Shown here: positions 24,806 through 34,311 of the stretch, one piece after another
Layout: the number at the start of each line of letters is the position of its first letter
How positions within the stretch are numbered: position 1 is the first letter of the stretch
Source: Gammaproteobacteria bacterium
Lineage (GTDB): Bacteria > Pseudomonadota > Gammaproteobacteria > Xanthomonadales > Wenzhouxiangellaceae
Assembly: GCA_021772985.1 (NCBI GenBank)
Contig: JAJFKX010000008.1
Coordinates: 186,001-250,000 of the forward strand
Length of the DNA: 64,000 nucleotides
Direction of reading: 5' to 3'
Notes under the pieces: generated by a model
Databases searched by the model: none
What the model was told of the DNA's origin: nothing
Seen by the model: only the letters and a program-made list of their open reading frames with translations
Position numbers and translations under genes: made by a program

Positions 24806-25789
24806 ATGTCGCAACAACAACATTTACAACAAGTATCCACGCCGGCAACCGGCAGCTTATTGGCTGAAGTAACCGGGGTTAGTCATGCCTTTGACAAGTT
24901 AAAGGCGCTGAACGGAGTAGATTTGCAGGTCAAAGCCGGGCAGGTACTGGCCATCCTCGGTCCAAATGGAGCAGGCAAGACCACTTTGATCAATATGCTG
25001 CTGGGTATTTATACGCCGGATGCAGGTCAGATTCATCTGTTTGGTCAGACTCCGGGTGATTTATCTGTTCGACAGCGTATTGGTGTGATGCTGCAACAGG
25101 CGGAGCTGGCGGAAACCTTGAAAGTGCGTGAACTGATCCGTCAATTCGCTACTTATTATCAAAACCCGCTGTCACAGCAGCAACTGTTGCAGATGGCCGG
25201 CCTGGAAGACAAGGCAGACACCCGTTATGGAAAATTATCCGGTGGTGAAAAGCGCCGGGTGCAGTTTGCTATTGCACTGGCCGGTGAGCCGGATATTTTG
25301 TTTCTGGATGAACCCACCACCGGTCTGGATGTGCAGGCACGACGGAGCTTGTGGGCCAATATCAAAAATTATGCAGAACGGGGTGCGGGCATCATTCTGA
25401 CCACCCATTATCTGGAAGAAGCCGATGCACTGGCCGATCAGATTATGGTGCTTGATCACGGGCGGATTGTTGCTGCCGGAACACCTTCGCAAATCAAACA
25501 GCGGGTCAGTTTGAAGCAGGTGCATTGTCGTACCGGCATCCCGGTAGAACAGCTGCATCTGCATCCGTTGATCGAAAAAGTGGAGGTTGAAAAGCACGCC
25601 AGTCACAGCGATGACAAACTGACCCAATGCACACTATTAACCCATCAGGCAGAAGGCTTATTGCGGGATTTGCTGCAGACTGATTCGGATTTGACCGATC
25701 TACAGGTCACTGGTGCCGGGCTGGAAGAGGCATTTCTGGCACTGACCGAAAACAATCCAACCACCGATAACAGGGAGCAGGCCGCATGA
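24806..25789 (+). CDS. ABC-2 type exporter, ATP-binding subunit
   Basis: 327 residues from ATG at 24806. Walker A is GPNGAGKTT (near residue 52), the signature is LSGGEKRRVQ, Walker B is DILFLDEPTTGLD, and the switch His is in LTTHYLEEADALADQI. The C-terminal ~90 residues are the variable tail of CcmA/DrrA-type exporters. It powers export of an unknown substrate (lipid, antibiotic or peptide) with the permease whose start overlaps its end by four bases. The gene order ATPase-permease-kinase-regulator parallels Bacillus yvfRSTU. Confidence 0.93.
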   Translation: MSQQQHLQQVSTPATGSLLAEVTGVSHAFDKLKALNGVDLQVKAGQVLAILGPNGAGKTTLINMLLGIYTPDAGQIHLFGQTPGDLSVRQRIGVMLQQAELAETLKVRELIRQFATYYQNPLSQQQLLQMAGLEDKADTRYGKLSGGEKRRVQFAIALAGEPDILFLDEPTTGLDVQARRSLWANIKNYAERGAGIILTTHYLEEADALADQIMVLDHGRIVAAGTPSQIKQRVSLKQVHCRTGIPVEQLHLHPLIEKVEVEKHASHSDDKLTQCTLLTHQAEGLLRDLLQTDSDLTDLQVTGAGLEEAFLALTENNPTTDNREQAA

Positions 25790-26544
25790 GCAGTTTAAGT
25801 CTTTCACATGCATGGAAAATCCACCTCCAGGAAACCTGGAGCGAATGGCTGAAGTTAACCCGGATGCCGATGTTTGTTTTACCGACCTTATTGTTTCCCT
25901 GGATGTTTTATTTGTTTTTCGGGGTGATGTTTGGCCGCGGTGCCGGCAATGCTGAATACCTGATGGTCAGTTATGGCACCTTTGGTGTGATCGGCCCGGC
26001 ATTGTTTGGTTTTGGCGTTGGTGTGGCCAGTGACCGGCAGCAGGGTTTATTACAACTGAAACGGGTACTGCCGATGCCGATGAGTGCTTACTTTATCGCC
26101 AAAATTGGTATCAGTTTGATGTTTTCAATCGTGATATTGCTTGGGCTGGCGACTATAGCCGTATTGTTCGGTGGAGTACGGCTGGGATTGACGCAGTGGA
26201 TATCATTGTTTGCGATATTGCTGGTAGGGACTTTACCGTTTTGTGCGATGGGTGTGTTTATCGGTATCCGCAGCAATGCGCAAAGCGCACCAGCGGTTAT
26301 CAATCTGTTGTATTTACCAATGGCGTTTTTATCCGGCTTGTGGATTCCAATTTTTATACTGCCGGCAATACTGCAGAAAATAGCGGTGATTTTTCCGGCT
26401 TATCATCTGGCCCAACTGGCGTTTTCGGTGCTTGACAAGCACCAGGGTCAATCGTTGATGGGGCACTTGTTGGTGCTGTTGCTGTTCACTGCAGTGTTTC
26501 TGATGCTTGCCGGATTTGGCTGGCGTGCACTGCGTGATCGTTAG
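25786..26544 (+). CDS. ABC-2 type exporter, permease subunit
   Basis: A 252-residue protein with about six membrane helices (for example MFVLPTLLFPWMFYLFFGVM, SLMFSIVILLGLATIAVLFG, FLMLAGFGWRAL at the end). The family-typical cytoplasmic segment GVGVASDRQQGLLQLKRVLP and the later IRSNAQSAPAVINLLYLPMA are present. It forms the membrane channel with the ATPase encoded directly upstream; the ATGA overlap shows translational coupling. Confidence 0.92.
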   Translation: MSSLSLSHAWKIHLQETWSEWLKLTRMPMFVLPTLLFPWMFYLFFGVMFGRGAGNAEYLMVSYGTFGVIGPALFGFGVGVASDRQQGLLQLKRVLPMPMSAYFIAKIGISLMFSIVILLGLATIAVLFGGVRLGLTQWISLFAILLVGTLPFCAMGVFIGIRSNAQSAPAVINLLYLPMAFLSGLWIPIFILPAILQKIAVIFPAYHLAQLAFSVLDKHQGQSLMGHLLVLLLFTAVFLMLAGFGWRALRDR

Positions 26545-26568
26545 GCATTACTTACTGTTGGGAGACTA

Positions 26569-28449
26569 ATGATGAAAAGCGAATGGAATAAACAGCAGGG
26601 CAAAACATTTACTGCGGTACTGACGGGGTTGCTGATGCTTGCATTGGCGGCAAGCATTTATTGGATGATGCCTGAAGAGTCAACTGAAACGGCAAGCAAC
26701 AATAATGCTTCCGCAGAAGTGGTTCCGGAGAACAGTTTTGCGATTGAAAACGTGCGTATTTTTGACGGCGAACAGGTGCACCAGAAGCAAACAGTATTGG
26801 TGACCGATGGGTTGATTACTGAGGTGCTTGAAAACCTGCAGGTTCCAGAGGGAATCGAAAGCATTGATGGTAGCGGCAAAACTTTATTGCCCGGATTGAT
26901 TGATGCGCATGTACACACTTTTGAGATGGCACAGCAGGATGCCCTGCGGTTTGGGGTGACCACTGCCATCGATTTATTCAGTGATCACAATCTATTGGCG
27001 GGTAACCGGACATTGCGTGAGCAGATCGGCCAGCAGGATCAGGCAGATGTGTACTCGGCCGGTACCCTGATTACCGCACCCGGTGGCCATGGCACCCAGT
27101 TTGGTATGACAATTCCGACCCTCAGCAATGCAGCCGATGCTGATGAATTTGTAGCAGCCAGACAAGCCGAAGGATCAGATTTCATCAAAGTGGTGTATGA
27201 AAACGGCAGCGAATACAACGGAAATATCCCCACCCTGGATCAGCAAACCCTGAAAGCGGTTATTGATGCGGCCAAGACCAGAGGCATGTTAACCATTGTG
27301 CATGTATCAACCTTGGAATTTGCCAAACATGCATTACAGGTGGGTGCTGATGGCCTGGCGCATATGTTTTCAGATAGCCCGGCAGATCAGGAATTGATCG
27401 AATTGGCACAGCAAAATAATGCCTTCATAGTGGCCACACTGGCGGTGCAGGCCAGTATCAGTGGGCAGTCACAAATCGATCGCTGGATGGAATTGCCGGA
27501 GGTTGCCGGTCGGCTGAGCCAAATGCAGCAGAATAATCTCAGCAATGCTTTTTTCAGCATCCAAAGCGGGGCGCTCAATAATGCCCAGCAAAGCCTGGCA
27601 AGCCTGCATGCTGCCGGTGTTAGGATTCTGGCAGGCAGCGATGCACCTAATCCGGGTACTGCACATGGTATCGGCTTGCATCAGGAACTCTGGTGGCTGA
27701 CTGAGGCAGGTTTAACACCCTTGCAGGCTTTGCAGGCAGCCACAGCACATACAGCCGATGTTTTTGGGCTGACTGATCGAGGCCGCATAGCCAAAGGTTT
27801 GCGGGCTGATCTGCTATTGGTGGAGGGCAACCCATTAACAGATATCGATGCAACGCTGAATACTGTCCGGGTGTGGAAAGATGGTTTTCCGGTAAACCGG
27901 GAACTGGTCAGTCTGCCGGATGAAGTGCCGACTGAAGTACTGGCTGGAATTACTGCTGGAATGTTGTCAGATTTTGAAGGTCCTGCAGCTGATGTTGTTG
28001 AGACCCGTTGGCAGGTGACCACCGACAGTATGCTGGGTGGGCAATCCAGCGCGGAGATCGAACAACACAGTGATACTCAACAGCAAGCGAATCAGTATTT
28101 GCATATTAGCGGGGAAGTTAAAACCGGGAGTATGTTTCCGTGGGCCGGGGTAAGCACATTTGTCAGTGATCAACCAATGGCGCCCGCTGATGCCGGCAGC
28201 ATTCAGCATTTACGGTTTCGTGCTCGTGGTATGCCGGGTGAGTATCAGCTGATGGTGTTCAGTGGTAGCCAAAACAACGCCATGCCGGCCATTCAGCCAA
28301 TAACGCTGAGCACTGACTGGCAACAGTATGAATTTGAACTGGCAGCTATTGCCGGGGTTGATTTAAGTTTGCTGCGCGGTTTTGCCTGGACCGCCGGAAA
28401 TGGGCATAGCCGGTTTGAATTTGACCTGGATGATGTGGAATTGCAGTAA
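26569..28449 (+). CDS. Exported amidohydrolase with C-terminal CIA30 domain
   Basis: A 626-residue protein. An N-terminal membrane segment (residues 16-33) is followed by the amidohydrolase TIM barrel. Metal-site motifs are visible: LIDAHVHTF (HxH), FIKVVYE with the bridging Lys, IVHVST and GLAHMFSD for the next two His, and ILAGSDAPN with the catalytic Asp. This matches imidazolonepropionase/prolidase-like metal hydrolases. About 160 C-terminal residues (DFEGPAADVVETRWQVTTDS onward) form a CIA30-like galactose-binding-type domain. It is placed between the exporter and its sensor kinase, so it may process the exported or sensed compound. The substrate is unknown. Confidence 0.88.
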   Translation: MMKSEWNKQQGKTFTAVLTGLLMLALAASIYWMMPEESTETASNNNASAEVVPENSFAIENVRIFDGEQVHQKQTVLVTDGLITEVLENLQVPEGIESIDGSGKTLLPGLIDAHVHTFEMAQQDALRFGVTTAIDLFSDHNLLAGNRTLREQIGQQDQADVYSAGTLITAPGGHGTQFGMTIPTLSNAADADEFVAARQAEGSDFIKVVYENGSEYNGNIPTLDQQTLKAVIDAAKTRGMLTIVHVSTLEFAKHALQVGADGLAHMFSDSPADQELIELAQQNNAFIVATLAVQASISGQSQIDRWMELPEVAGRLSQMQQNNLSNAFFSIQSGALNNAQQSLASLHAAGVRILAGSDAPNPGTAHGIGLHQELWWLTEAGLTPLQALQAATAHTADVFGLTDRGRIAKGLRADLLLVEGNPLTDIDATLNTVRVWKDGFPVNRELVSLPDEVPTEVLAGITAGMLSDFEGPAADVVETRWQVTTDSMLGGQSSAEIEQHSDTQQQANQYLHISGEVKTGSMFPWAGVSTFVSDQPMAPADAGSIQHLRFRARGMPGEYQLMVFSGSQNNAMPAIQPITLSTDWQQYEFELAAIAGVDLSLLRGFAWTAGNGHSRFEFDLDDVELQ

Positions 28450-28458
28450 GCTATCAGC

Positions 28459-29661
28459 ATGAGCACCACCAGCAAGCTTCGGCAATTACATCGCCGCTTA
28501 TTACCGATTAACGCTGATATCGGGTATGCACCCTATTTATGGCTGTTTTATTTGTTTTTTCTACTGCCCGGTTTGTATTTTGAACAATGGTCAGCGTTGA
28601 GTATCTGGGCAACCCTGGTTAGCGTGGTGGTTTTTTTGCCGTTGTACTTTTATGGCTTCAGGCTGAGTAACAGTGGTGAGCAGATACGTAATAACCTGCT
28701 TATTGGCTTGCTTGGAATATTGTTGTTGCCGATTAACTCCAGCGCCGGTGTGTATTTTATTTATGCTGCGGCAGGTTGCGGATTTATTCGAAACATTCGG
28801 GTTGCATTGGCCATTATCATCGGTTTGGCCGTAGTGCTGGTGCTGCAATCCTGGTTGCTTGGTTATCCAATTTTCGCGATCATCATGCCGGCCGCGATTT
28901 TGCTGATAGTTGCCTGTGCCAATTTATTTCAGGCTGAGATCATGCGCAAAAACCGCACCCTGCGGCGTAGCCAGGCGGAAGTCTCACACCTGGCCACCGT
29001 TGCCGAGCGCGAACGTATCAGCCGGGATTTGCATGATTTGCTTGGTCATAGCTTATCGCTGATCACCCTAAAAGCTGAGCTGGCCGGCAAGCTGCTGGCA
29101 CGCGATGATAGCGACCGTGCCCGGCAGGAAGTTGCCGATTTGGAGCGGATATCCCGGGCTGCATTGAGTGAGGTGCGTGAGGCGGTGACCGGTTATCGCC
29201 AGGCTGGACTGGAGGATGAATTGCGGCATGCCGCCGAGGCGCTGCAATCAGCCGATATTAAACTGGAATTACAAACAGAATTGCAAACATTGCCGGCTGC
29301 TTATGACAACACCCTGGCGATGTGCGTACGCGAAGCGGTGACCAATGTGATCCGGCATGCTGATGCGGGCTTGTGCCGGATCGAGTTGAGTCAACACGAT
29401 AACCAGATACGCTTGACCATCAGTGATGATGGTAAGCCAAATCAACACCAACGGTCCGGTGATATTGTCATGGGCAGTGGTTTGCAGGGCATGCGAGACC
29501 GGCTTGCCGGATTGGATGGGCGCTTGCGGATTGTGCAGGAAAACGGTTTACGTCTGGAAATTGAATTGCCGCTGACAACCGATTCCCGGCCGCAAAGCTG
29601 TGAACAGCCAGATACGGATCATCCAGGCTGGAAGCCGTTGGTCACTCGGCCAAGCTCATGA
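28459..29661 (+). CDS. DesK/NarX-type sensor histidine kinase
   Basis: A 400-residue protein. Five or so membrane helices fill residues 25-155 without a sizeable periplasmic domain, as in DesK-like sensors of membrane state or antibiotics. HisKA_3 has the phospho-acceptor His192 in ERISRDLHDLLGHSLSLI. The ATPase domain shows VREAVTNVIRHA and GSGLQGMRDRL. It overlaps the regulator gene by four bases. With the ABC exporter upstream, the set resembles antibiotic- or lipid-responsive export modules. Confidence 0.92.
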   Translation: MSTTSKLRQLHRRLLPINADIGYAPYLWLFYLFFLLPGLYFEQWSALSIWATLVSVVVFLPLYFYGFRLSNSGEQIRNNLLIGLLGILLLPINSSAGVYFIYAAAGCGFIRNIRVALAIIIGLAVVLVLQSWLLGYPIFAIIMPAAILLIVACANLFQAEIMRKNRTLRRSQAEVSHLATVAERERISRDLHDLLGHSLSLITLKAELAGKLLARDDSDRARQEVADLERISRAALSEVREAVTGYRQAGLEDELRHAAEALQSADIKLELQTELQTLPAAYDNTLAMCVREAVTNVIRHADAGLCRIELSQHDNQIRLTISDDGKPNQHQRSGDIVMGSGLQGMRDRLAGLDGRLRIVQENGLRLEIELPLTTDSRPQSCEQPDTDHPGWKPLVTRPSS

Positions 29662-30272
29662 TCAGGGTTTTGCTGGTTGAGGATCAAAGTATGCTGTGTG
29701 GTGCACTGGCGGCATTGCTGGAGCTGGAAGATGACCTGCAGATTGTAGCCAGTGCAGCTGATGGCCGGCAGGCATTGGGGTTGCTGAGTCAGCACAGTAT
29801 CGATGTGGTGGTCACCGACATTGAAATGCCGCATATGACCGGTCTGGAACTGGCGCAGGCCATTCATCAGCAAACAGATACTAACCAGCCAAAACCAAAG
29901 GTTATCATATTGACCACATTCGCCCGCACCGGTTATCTGCGTCGGGCGATGGATGCCGGAGTGCGTGGTTACCTGTTGAAAGATTCACCGGCGGAGCAGC
30001 TGGCAGGTGCGATTCGCCAGATTCATTCCGGGGGCAAGGTGATCGCGCCCGAACTGGCTGCGGCAGCCTGGGGTGAGCAGGATTTGCTTAGTGACCGGGA
30101 ACGACAGATCCTGCGATTGGCAGGTGAGGGGTTGAGCACCAGTGCGATTGCGGGGCAAGTGCACCTGGCGGATGGCACGGTACGCAATTACTTATCCGAA
30201 GCGATCAGCAAGCTGGGTGCCGCCAACCGGGTTGAAGCGGCCCGGTTAGCGCGTCAGAAAGGCTGGTTGTAA
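29658..30272 (+). CDS. DesR-like NarL/FixJ-family response regulator
   Basis: A 204-residue protein. The receiver has phospho-acceptor Asp54 in DVVVTDIEMPHM and Lys in GYLLKDSPAEQL. The C-terminal LuxR helix-turn-helix has LSDRERQILRLAGEGLSTSA and VRNYLSEAISKLGAANRVEA. It pairs with the kinase gene just upstream. The likely target is its own operon; the palindrome at 24712-24723 is a candidate site. Confidence 0.93.
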   Translation: MIRVLLVEDQSMLCGALAALLELEDDLQIVASAADGRQALGLLSQHSIDVVVTDIEMPHMTGLELAQAIHQQTDTNQPKPKVIILTTFARTGYLRRAMDAGVRGYLLKDSPAEQLAGAIRQIHSGGKVIAPELAAAAWGEQDLLSDRERQILRLAGEGLSTSAIAGQVHLADGTVRNYLSEAISKLGAANRVEAARLARQKGWL

Positions 30273-30452
30273 GTTTAATCGGGTTGATCACCCATCCAGC
30301 CAGTTAAAAAACAGCTTTAAGGCCGGGCAGGCCTGGTAATAATCAAACAGCCTTGATTGGCAGGCAGTTTATCTATGCCGGTGGAAAATTGCCGGTGTCC
30401 TGTAATCCATGTTTTCTACGTAATAACAACTATAAAACGTAGAGGTGAGACT

Positions 30453-32816
30453 ATGCCGCGAATACTCCTGTTGCTGACCCTGGCCGTGGGTGCTGTATGT
30501 TGCCCGATGCTGTGGGCCGCCACGTTTACTGTGGAAAACCTGTTTGATGATGCCAATGCTGAAGATGCCACGCCTGGTGATGGCGTATGCGCTGATGGTT
30601 TTGGCACTTGCACCCTGCGTGCAGCAATGATGGAGGCCAACGCACTGGGTAGTGATGATGCGATTGAATTCAGCATTAGCGGAACCATTACCATCAGTTC
30701 CGTTCTGGGGCCATTGCCGGCGATCACCGACTTCCTGATTCTGGATGGACAGACGGCACCGGGTTTTAACAGCGGCACCACGGTATTGCTGGATGCGCCG
30801 CCGGTTATTATTATCAACGGGAATCAGCTTTCAAGTGCGCTTCATGATGGCTTACGACTGAGTGGCGCAGCTGCGGCTGATACACAAATACTGTCAGTTG
30901 GGATTATCAATTTCCCAGATAACGGCATTGAAATTCTTACCGATACCGATGGTGTGGTGATACAGGGGTGTATCTTGAGTGGCAATGGTGGCTCGGGTCT
31001 GTTCGCGGTGAATCCCGATTTTATGGTGATTGGCCAGTTGTATGGAATATTCACCCAGGAGTTTCTTGGCCTGGGGAACCTGATCAGCAGCAATGGCGAG
31101 GCGGGCTTATCACTGGTTTCCAGTGACAGCAATACCATTTTCAGTAATTTTATCGGGATGTTGGCCGATGGTGTGACATCAGCGGGTAATTCAGGTGCCG
31201 GGATCAGCCTGCTCGGCAGCAATAGCCTGATCGGATTGTCTGATGCGGATGAACGCGGCGGCAATATTATTGCCAATAATGGCGGCAATGGCATCAATTT
31301 GTTGGGTAATAACAACTTGATAGCCGCCAACCGTATCGGCCTGGGCACGATCGACGGTTTTTTCGGAAATGTCGGCAACGGTATTGATGTTTCTGGTTCT
31401 AATAACCGTATTGGTGGAACCGGCTCGAATGCACACAACGATATCGCCAACAATCTGGTCGGTATTCGGGTAGGCAACACCGGTGGTGCAGCTGGAGCAG
31501 GAACCATTATTGAAAATAATTGGATCGGCGTGGTAACCGGTGCTTTGGGCAATGCCGACGATGGCATTCGGGTTGAAGTCGGTGACAATGTTCAGATACT
31601 CGATAACCGTGTTATCAACAATATCGGTCATGGCATTTTATCGATGGGCGACGATACGGTTATCCGGGGAAACTCGGTCGGTGTGGTCGGTTCCAGTCGT
31701 TTCGGCAATGCTGAACATGGCATTTTTCTGTTTGATGCAGAACGCGCACTGATCGGCGGCGCCAATGCTGGAGAGGGCAACATTATTGGCGATAACGGTG
31801 CAAATAGCCCGCCGTTTTTTCATGGTTTGCAGCTGCAGGGCGCCGATCATCAAATTATTGGTAATTACATTGGTGTTACGCCGAATAGAACGGATGTTGG
31901 CCAACCGGCTACCGGGCTGAATATAGCGGGGACGGGATATATTGTCGAAGACAATGTGATTGGTTTTAACAGCTCGGGTATTTCCCTGGGTGGCCATTCA
32001 CACAATGTGAGGGAAAATTTCATCGGTACCAATCGCTCGGGTGCCAACATCGGTAATGCATTTGATGGCTTGCGTTTGCCCGGGAATACATCCGGATTTA
32101 ATAACTTTATCGGTTTCAACAATGTGATTGCCTATAACGGCCGGTTTGGTATTTTCGGCAATGCCGTGGCCGGGCAGACGGCACGCTACAACATAATCGG
32201 CAACGATATTATTCAAAATGAGAATGCCGGCATGGCATTGCCCTTTACCGGTGAAAATGGCAGTTACCTGGTGCAGTTTAATCAGGTCGCATTCAACGGT
32301 AATAACGGTATTTTTGTGTTCGGTGGTGATACCGCAACCACCATGATCGCCAACACCATCTATGGCAACAACGGCATTGCCATTGATGTAGGCGGCGGTG
32401 GACAGGATGCCAATGATCCGGGTGATCCGGACAGTGGCCCGAATCGGCGAATGAACTGGCCGGAAATTCTGACTGCGGTATTTATACCCGGCAGCCCGGC
32501 TATGGTCAGTGTTGATTTCACTGTGGATGCAACCGCTGCCAATGCTGCTTATCCGTTGACGGTGCAGGCATTCTGGACCGACCGGGAAGAACCGATGCAG
32601 GGTCGGTTTTTTCTGACCAGCGTGGAATACCCTACGCCACAAGCTGTTCAAAATGCAGTCTACAATTTGCCTGCATTTGCTCGGACCGGCGGTAAAATTT
32701 CATTGATGGTTACCGATGACGACGGCAACAGCTCAGAGTTATCACCAGCGGTTACTTTTGGACAGATCGAGTTGTTGCTCAGAGACGGTTTCGAAACCTT
32801 CAATGCTGACTTTTAG
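30453..32816 (+). CDS. Secreted CSLREA-like right-handed beta-helix protein
   Basis: 787 residues from ATG at 30453 (GAGGTGAGACT upstream). The signal peptide ends at MLWA. A CSLREA-type N-terminal motif follows: FTVENLFDDANAEDATPGDG and TCTLRAAMMEANAL. Most of the protein is a parallel beta-helix with many N-G-x-G-I/N-x-I-G turns (for example NGGNGINLLGNNNLIAANRI, GNAEHGIFLFDAE, LIGGANAGEGNIIGDNG). The C-terminus ends LLLRDGFETFNADF, a tail like the DGFE endings of secreted proteins in Xanthomonadales-type bacteria, perhaps a sorting signal. It is probably surface-exposed or secreted; binding partner unknown. Confidence 0.85.
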   Translation: MPRILLLLTLAVGAVCCPMLWAATFTVENLFDDANAEDATPGDGVCADGFGTCTLRAAMMEANALGSDDAIEFSISGTITISSVLGPLPAITDFLILDGQTAPGFNSGTTVLLDAPPVIIINGNQLSSALHDGLRLSGAAAADTQILSVGIINFPDNGIEILTDTDGVVIQGCILSGNGGSGLFAVNPDFMVIGQLYGIFTQEFLGLGNLISSNGEAGLSLVSSDSNTIFSNFIGMLADGVTSAGNSGAGISLLGSNSLIGLSDADERGGNIIANNGGNGINLLGNNNLIAANRIGLGTIDGFFGNVGNGIDVSGSNNRIGGTGSNAHNDIANNLVGIRVGNTGGAAGAGTIIENNWIGVVTGALGNADDGIRVEVGDNVQILDNRVINNIGHGILSMGDDTVIRGNSVGVVGSSRFGNAEHGIFLFDAERALIGGANAGEGNIIGDNGANSPPFFHGLQLQGADHQIIGNYIGVTPNRTDVGQPATGLNIAGTGYIVEDNVIGFNSSGISLGGHSHNVRENFIGTNRSGANIGNAFDGLRLPGNTSGFNNFIGFNNVIAYNGRFGIFGNAVAGQTARYNIIGNDIIQNENAGMALPFTGENGSYLVQFNQVAFNGNNGIFVFGGDTATTMIANTIYGNNGIAIDVGGGGQDANDPGDPDSGPNRRMNWPEILTAVFIPGSPAMVSVDFTVDATAANAAYPLTVQAFWTDREEPMQGRFFLTSVEYPTPQAVQNAVYNLPAFARTGGKISLMVTDDDGNSSELSPAVTFGQIELLLRDGFETFNADF

Positions 32817-32835
32817 ATAGCTGCTGGCCGGATCA

Positions 32836-32858
32836 GCAGGCTGTCGCTGGCAGCCTGC
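32836..32858. terminator. Hairpin between convergent genes
   Basis: GCAGGCTG (32836-32843) pairs perfectly with CAGCCTGC (32851-32858) between the stop codons of the convergent beta-helix and peptidase genes. There is no T tract on either side, so it may be a weak bidirectional terminator. Confidence 0.4.
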
Positions 32859-32877
32859 CGGTATTAATTAAGCTTAT

Positions 32878-34254
32878 TCAGTCACCGAAACTGCCGGCCG
32901 GCCCGGGAAATACGACCGGGCTTTCCGCCCCATTTTCAGCCACCGAAGCAACTCCAAAGTAATAATTATCAATCACCACGTTGTCCAGTGTAAAAGAGCC
33001 AACATCGCCTACCCAGCGGCTGTAAGTCCATTGTGGTGCATCGGTTAATCGCCAGTAAATCCGGTAACCAGCCAGGTTCTCAGCGGCACTACCAGTGGGG
33101 CGATCCCAGGATAACGTGGTGCTGGGTTGTACCGCGCCCTGGATTTGCACATTCGCCGGAAACGCCGGTGCGGCCGCCATGCTGGCCAGGCTGACGGCAT
33201 TCAGGGCGGTCAGTTTGGCTGCATAATCAAAATCCACCGCTTCCAGCACGTCGCCGTATTCAATTCCGTCTTCGCTGCGCAGGTCCTGATGCTGCTGAGT
33301 ATAGTTTTCATGGGTTTCCATGATGCGTATACCGGGCATGCCTTTGTCATTAAACGGGCGGTGGTGGCCGCCGCGGCCGAATCGGTCCAGACGGTAAATC
33401 ATCATCACGTCCAGGTTGGTGATGTACTGATCTGCCATCCGGTCGACATAACGTGCAAGATTGCGTGAAGGGCTATCCACTTCACCACCGGTAAAGCGCC
33501 GGATACGTGCTTCTTCCGGTGTTTCGGTGGCGCGTGTACCTTCCGAGAATACCCGTGCGGTGCTGTTGTCGATGACCCCATCCACACCTTTGATATTGCC
33601 GATCATGTCATTGTTCAATACCGCTTTGATCCGCCAGCCTTGCGCCAGCGCATGATCAGCCAGAATAGCGCCGCCGAACAGGCCTTGTTCTTCCCCTGAT
33701 AAGGCTGCGTAGACAATACTGCCGGCAAATTGGTATTTCGATAAAACCCGTGCAGCTTCCAGGGTACCGGCTACACCGGAGGCATTATCATTGGCGCCGG
33801 GAGAGTCAGACGTACCATTCAGTGGATCGCTGACCCGGCTGTCGATATCTCCACTCATCAAGACCATCCGGTGCGGGTCCTGGAGGCCACGCTGGATGGC
33901 AATCACATTAACAATTTCAGTCCGATTGGGGATGCGTGTTTGACCTTCAACAAAATCTGCAACGGTGAATACTTCCAGGCAATTTCCGCAGTCTGCAGAA
34001 ATTCGATTGAACTCTGCTTCAATCCAACGCCGCGCTGCACCGATGCCGCGGGTATCACTTTGTGTTTCAGAAAGGGTGTGACGTGTTCCGAAGCTAACCA
34101 GCCTGGCAATGTCAGCCTCAATCCGGTCAGCGGAAACAGCGGCTGCTATTTGATGGGGTGGGGTATAAGTTCCAGGGCTGCCATCAGCAGTTTGTGCGGT
34201 GGCTGCAAAGCTTAGTGCAGATAGTAATATTAATATCAGGTAACAGCGCATCAA
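32878..34254 (-). CDS. Exported M28-family metallopeptidase with C-terminal FN3-like domain
   Basis: A 458-residue protein. The signal peptide covers residues 1-20 (ending FAATA). The M28 domain shows SPGANDNASGVAGTLEAARV (zinc-bridging Asp), ALSGEEQGLFGG (catalytic and ligand Glu), NNDMIGN (Asp ligand) and GHHRPFNDKGMPGIRIMETH (His ligand). The position that is usually GHxDS reads MSGDIDSRVSD, so the first His ligand appears to be Asp. The last ~90 residues (FPANVQIQGAVQPSTTLSWD onward) form a fibronectin-III-like domain. Likely a periplasmic or secreted aminopeptidase. It is divergent from the PqqB-like gene across a MITE-like element. Confidence 0.88.
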   Translation of the reverse strand: MMRCYLILILLSALSFAATAQTADGSPGTYTPPHQIAAAVSADRIEADIARLVSFGTRHTLSETQSDTRGIGAARRWIEAEFNRISADCGNCLEVFTVADFVEGQTRIPNRTEIVNVIAIQRGLQDPHRMVLMSGDIDSRVSDPLNGTSDSPGANDNASGVAGTLEAARVLSKYQFAGSIVYAALSGEEQGLFGGAILADHALAQGWRIKAVLNNDMIGNIKGVDGVIDNSTARVFSEGTRATETPEEARIRRFTGGEVDSPSRNLARYVDRMADQYITNLDVMMIYRLDRFGRGGHHRPFNDKGMPGIRIMETHENYTQQHQDLRSEDGIEYGDVLEAVDFDYAAKLTALNAVSLASMAAAPAFPANVQIQGAVQPSTTLSWDRPTGSAAENLAGYRIYWRLTDAPQWTYSRWVGDVGSFTLDNVVIDNYYFGVASVAENGAESPVVFPGPAGSFGD

Positions 34255-34311
34255 GTTCTCCAGGTGATCAACCAGATAGACAATAAAAACGGCGATACAG
34301 CATATACTTTA

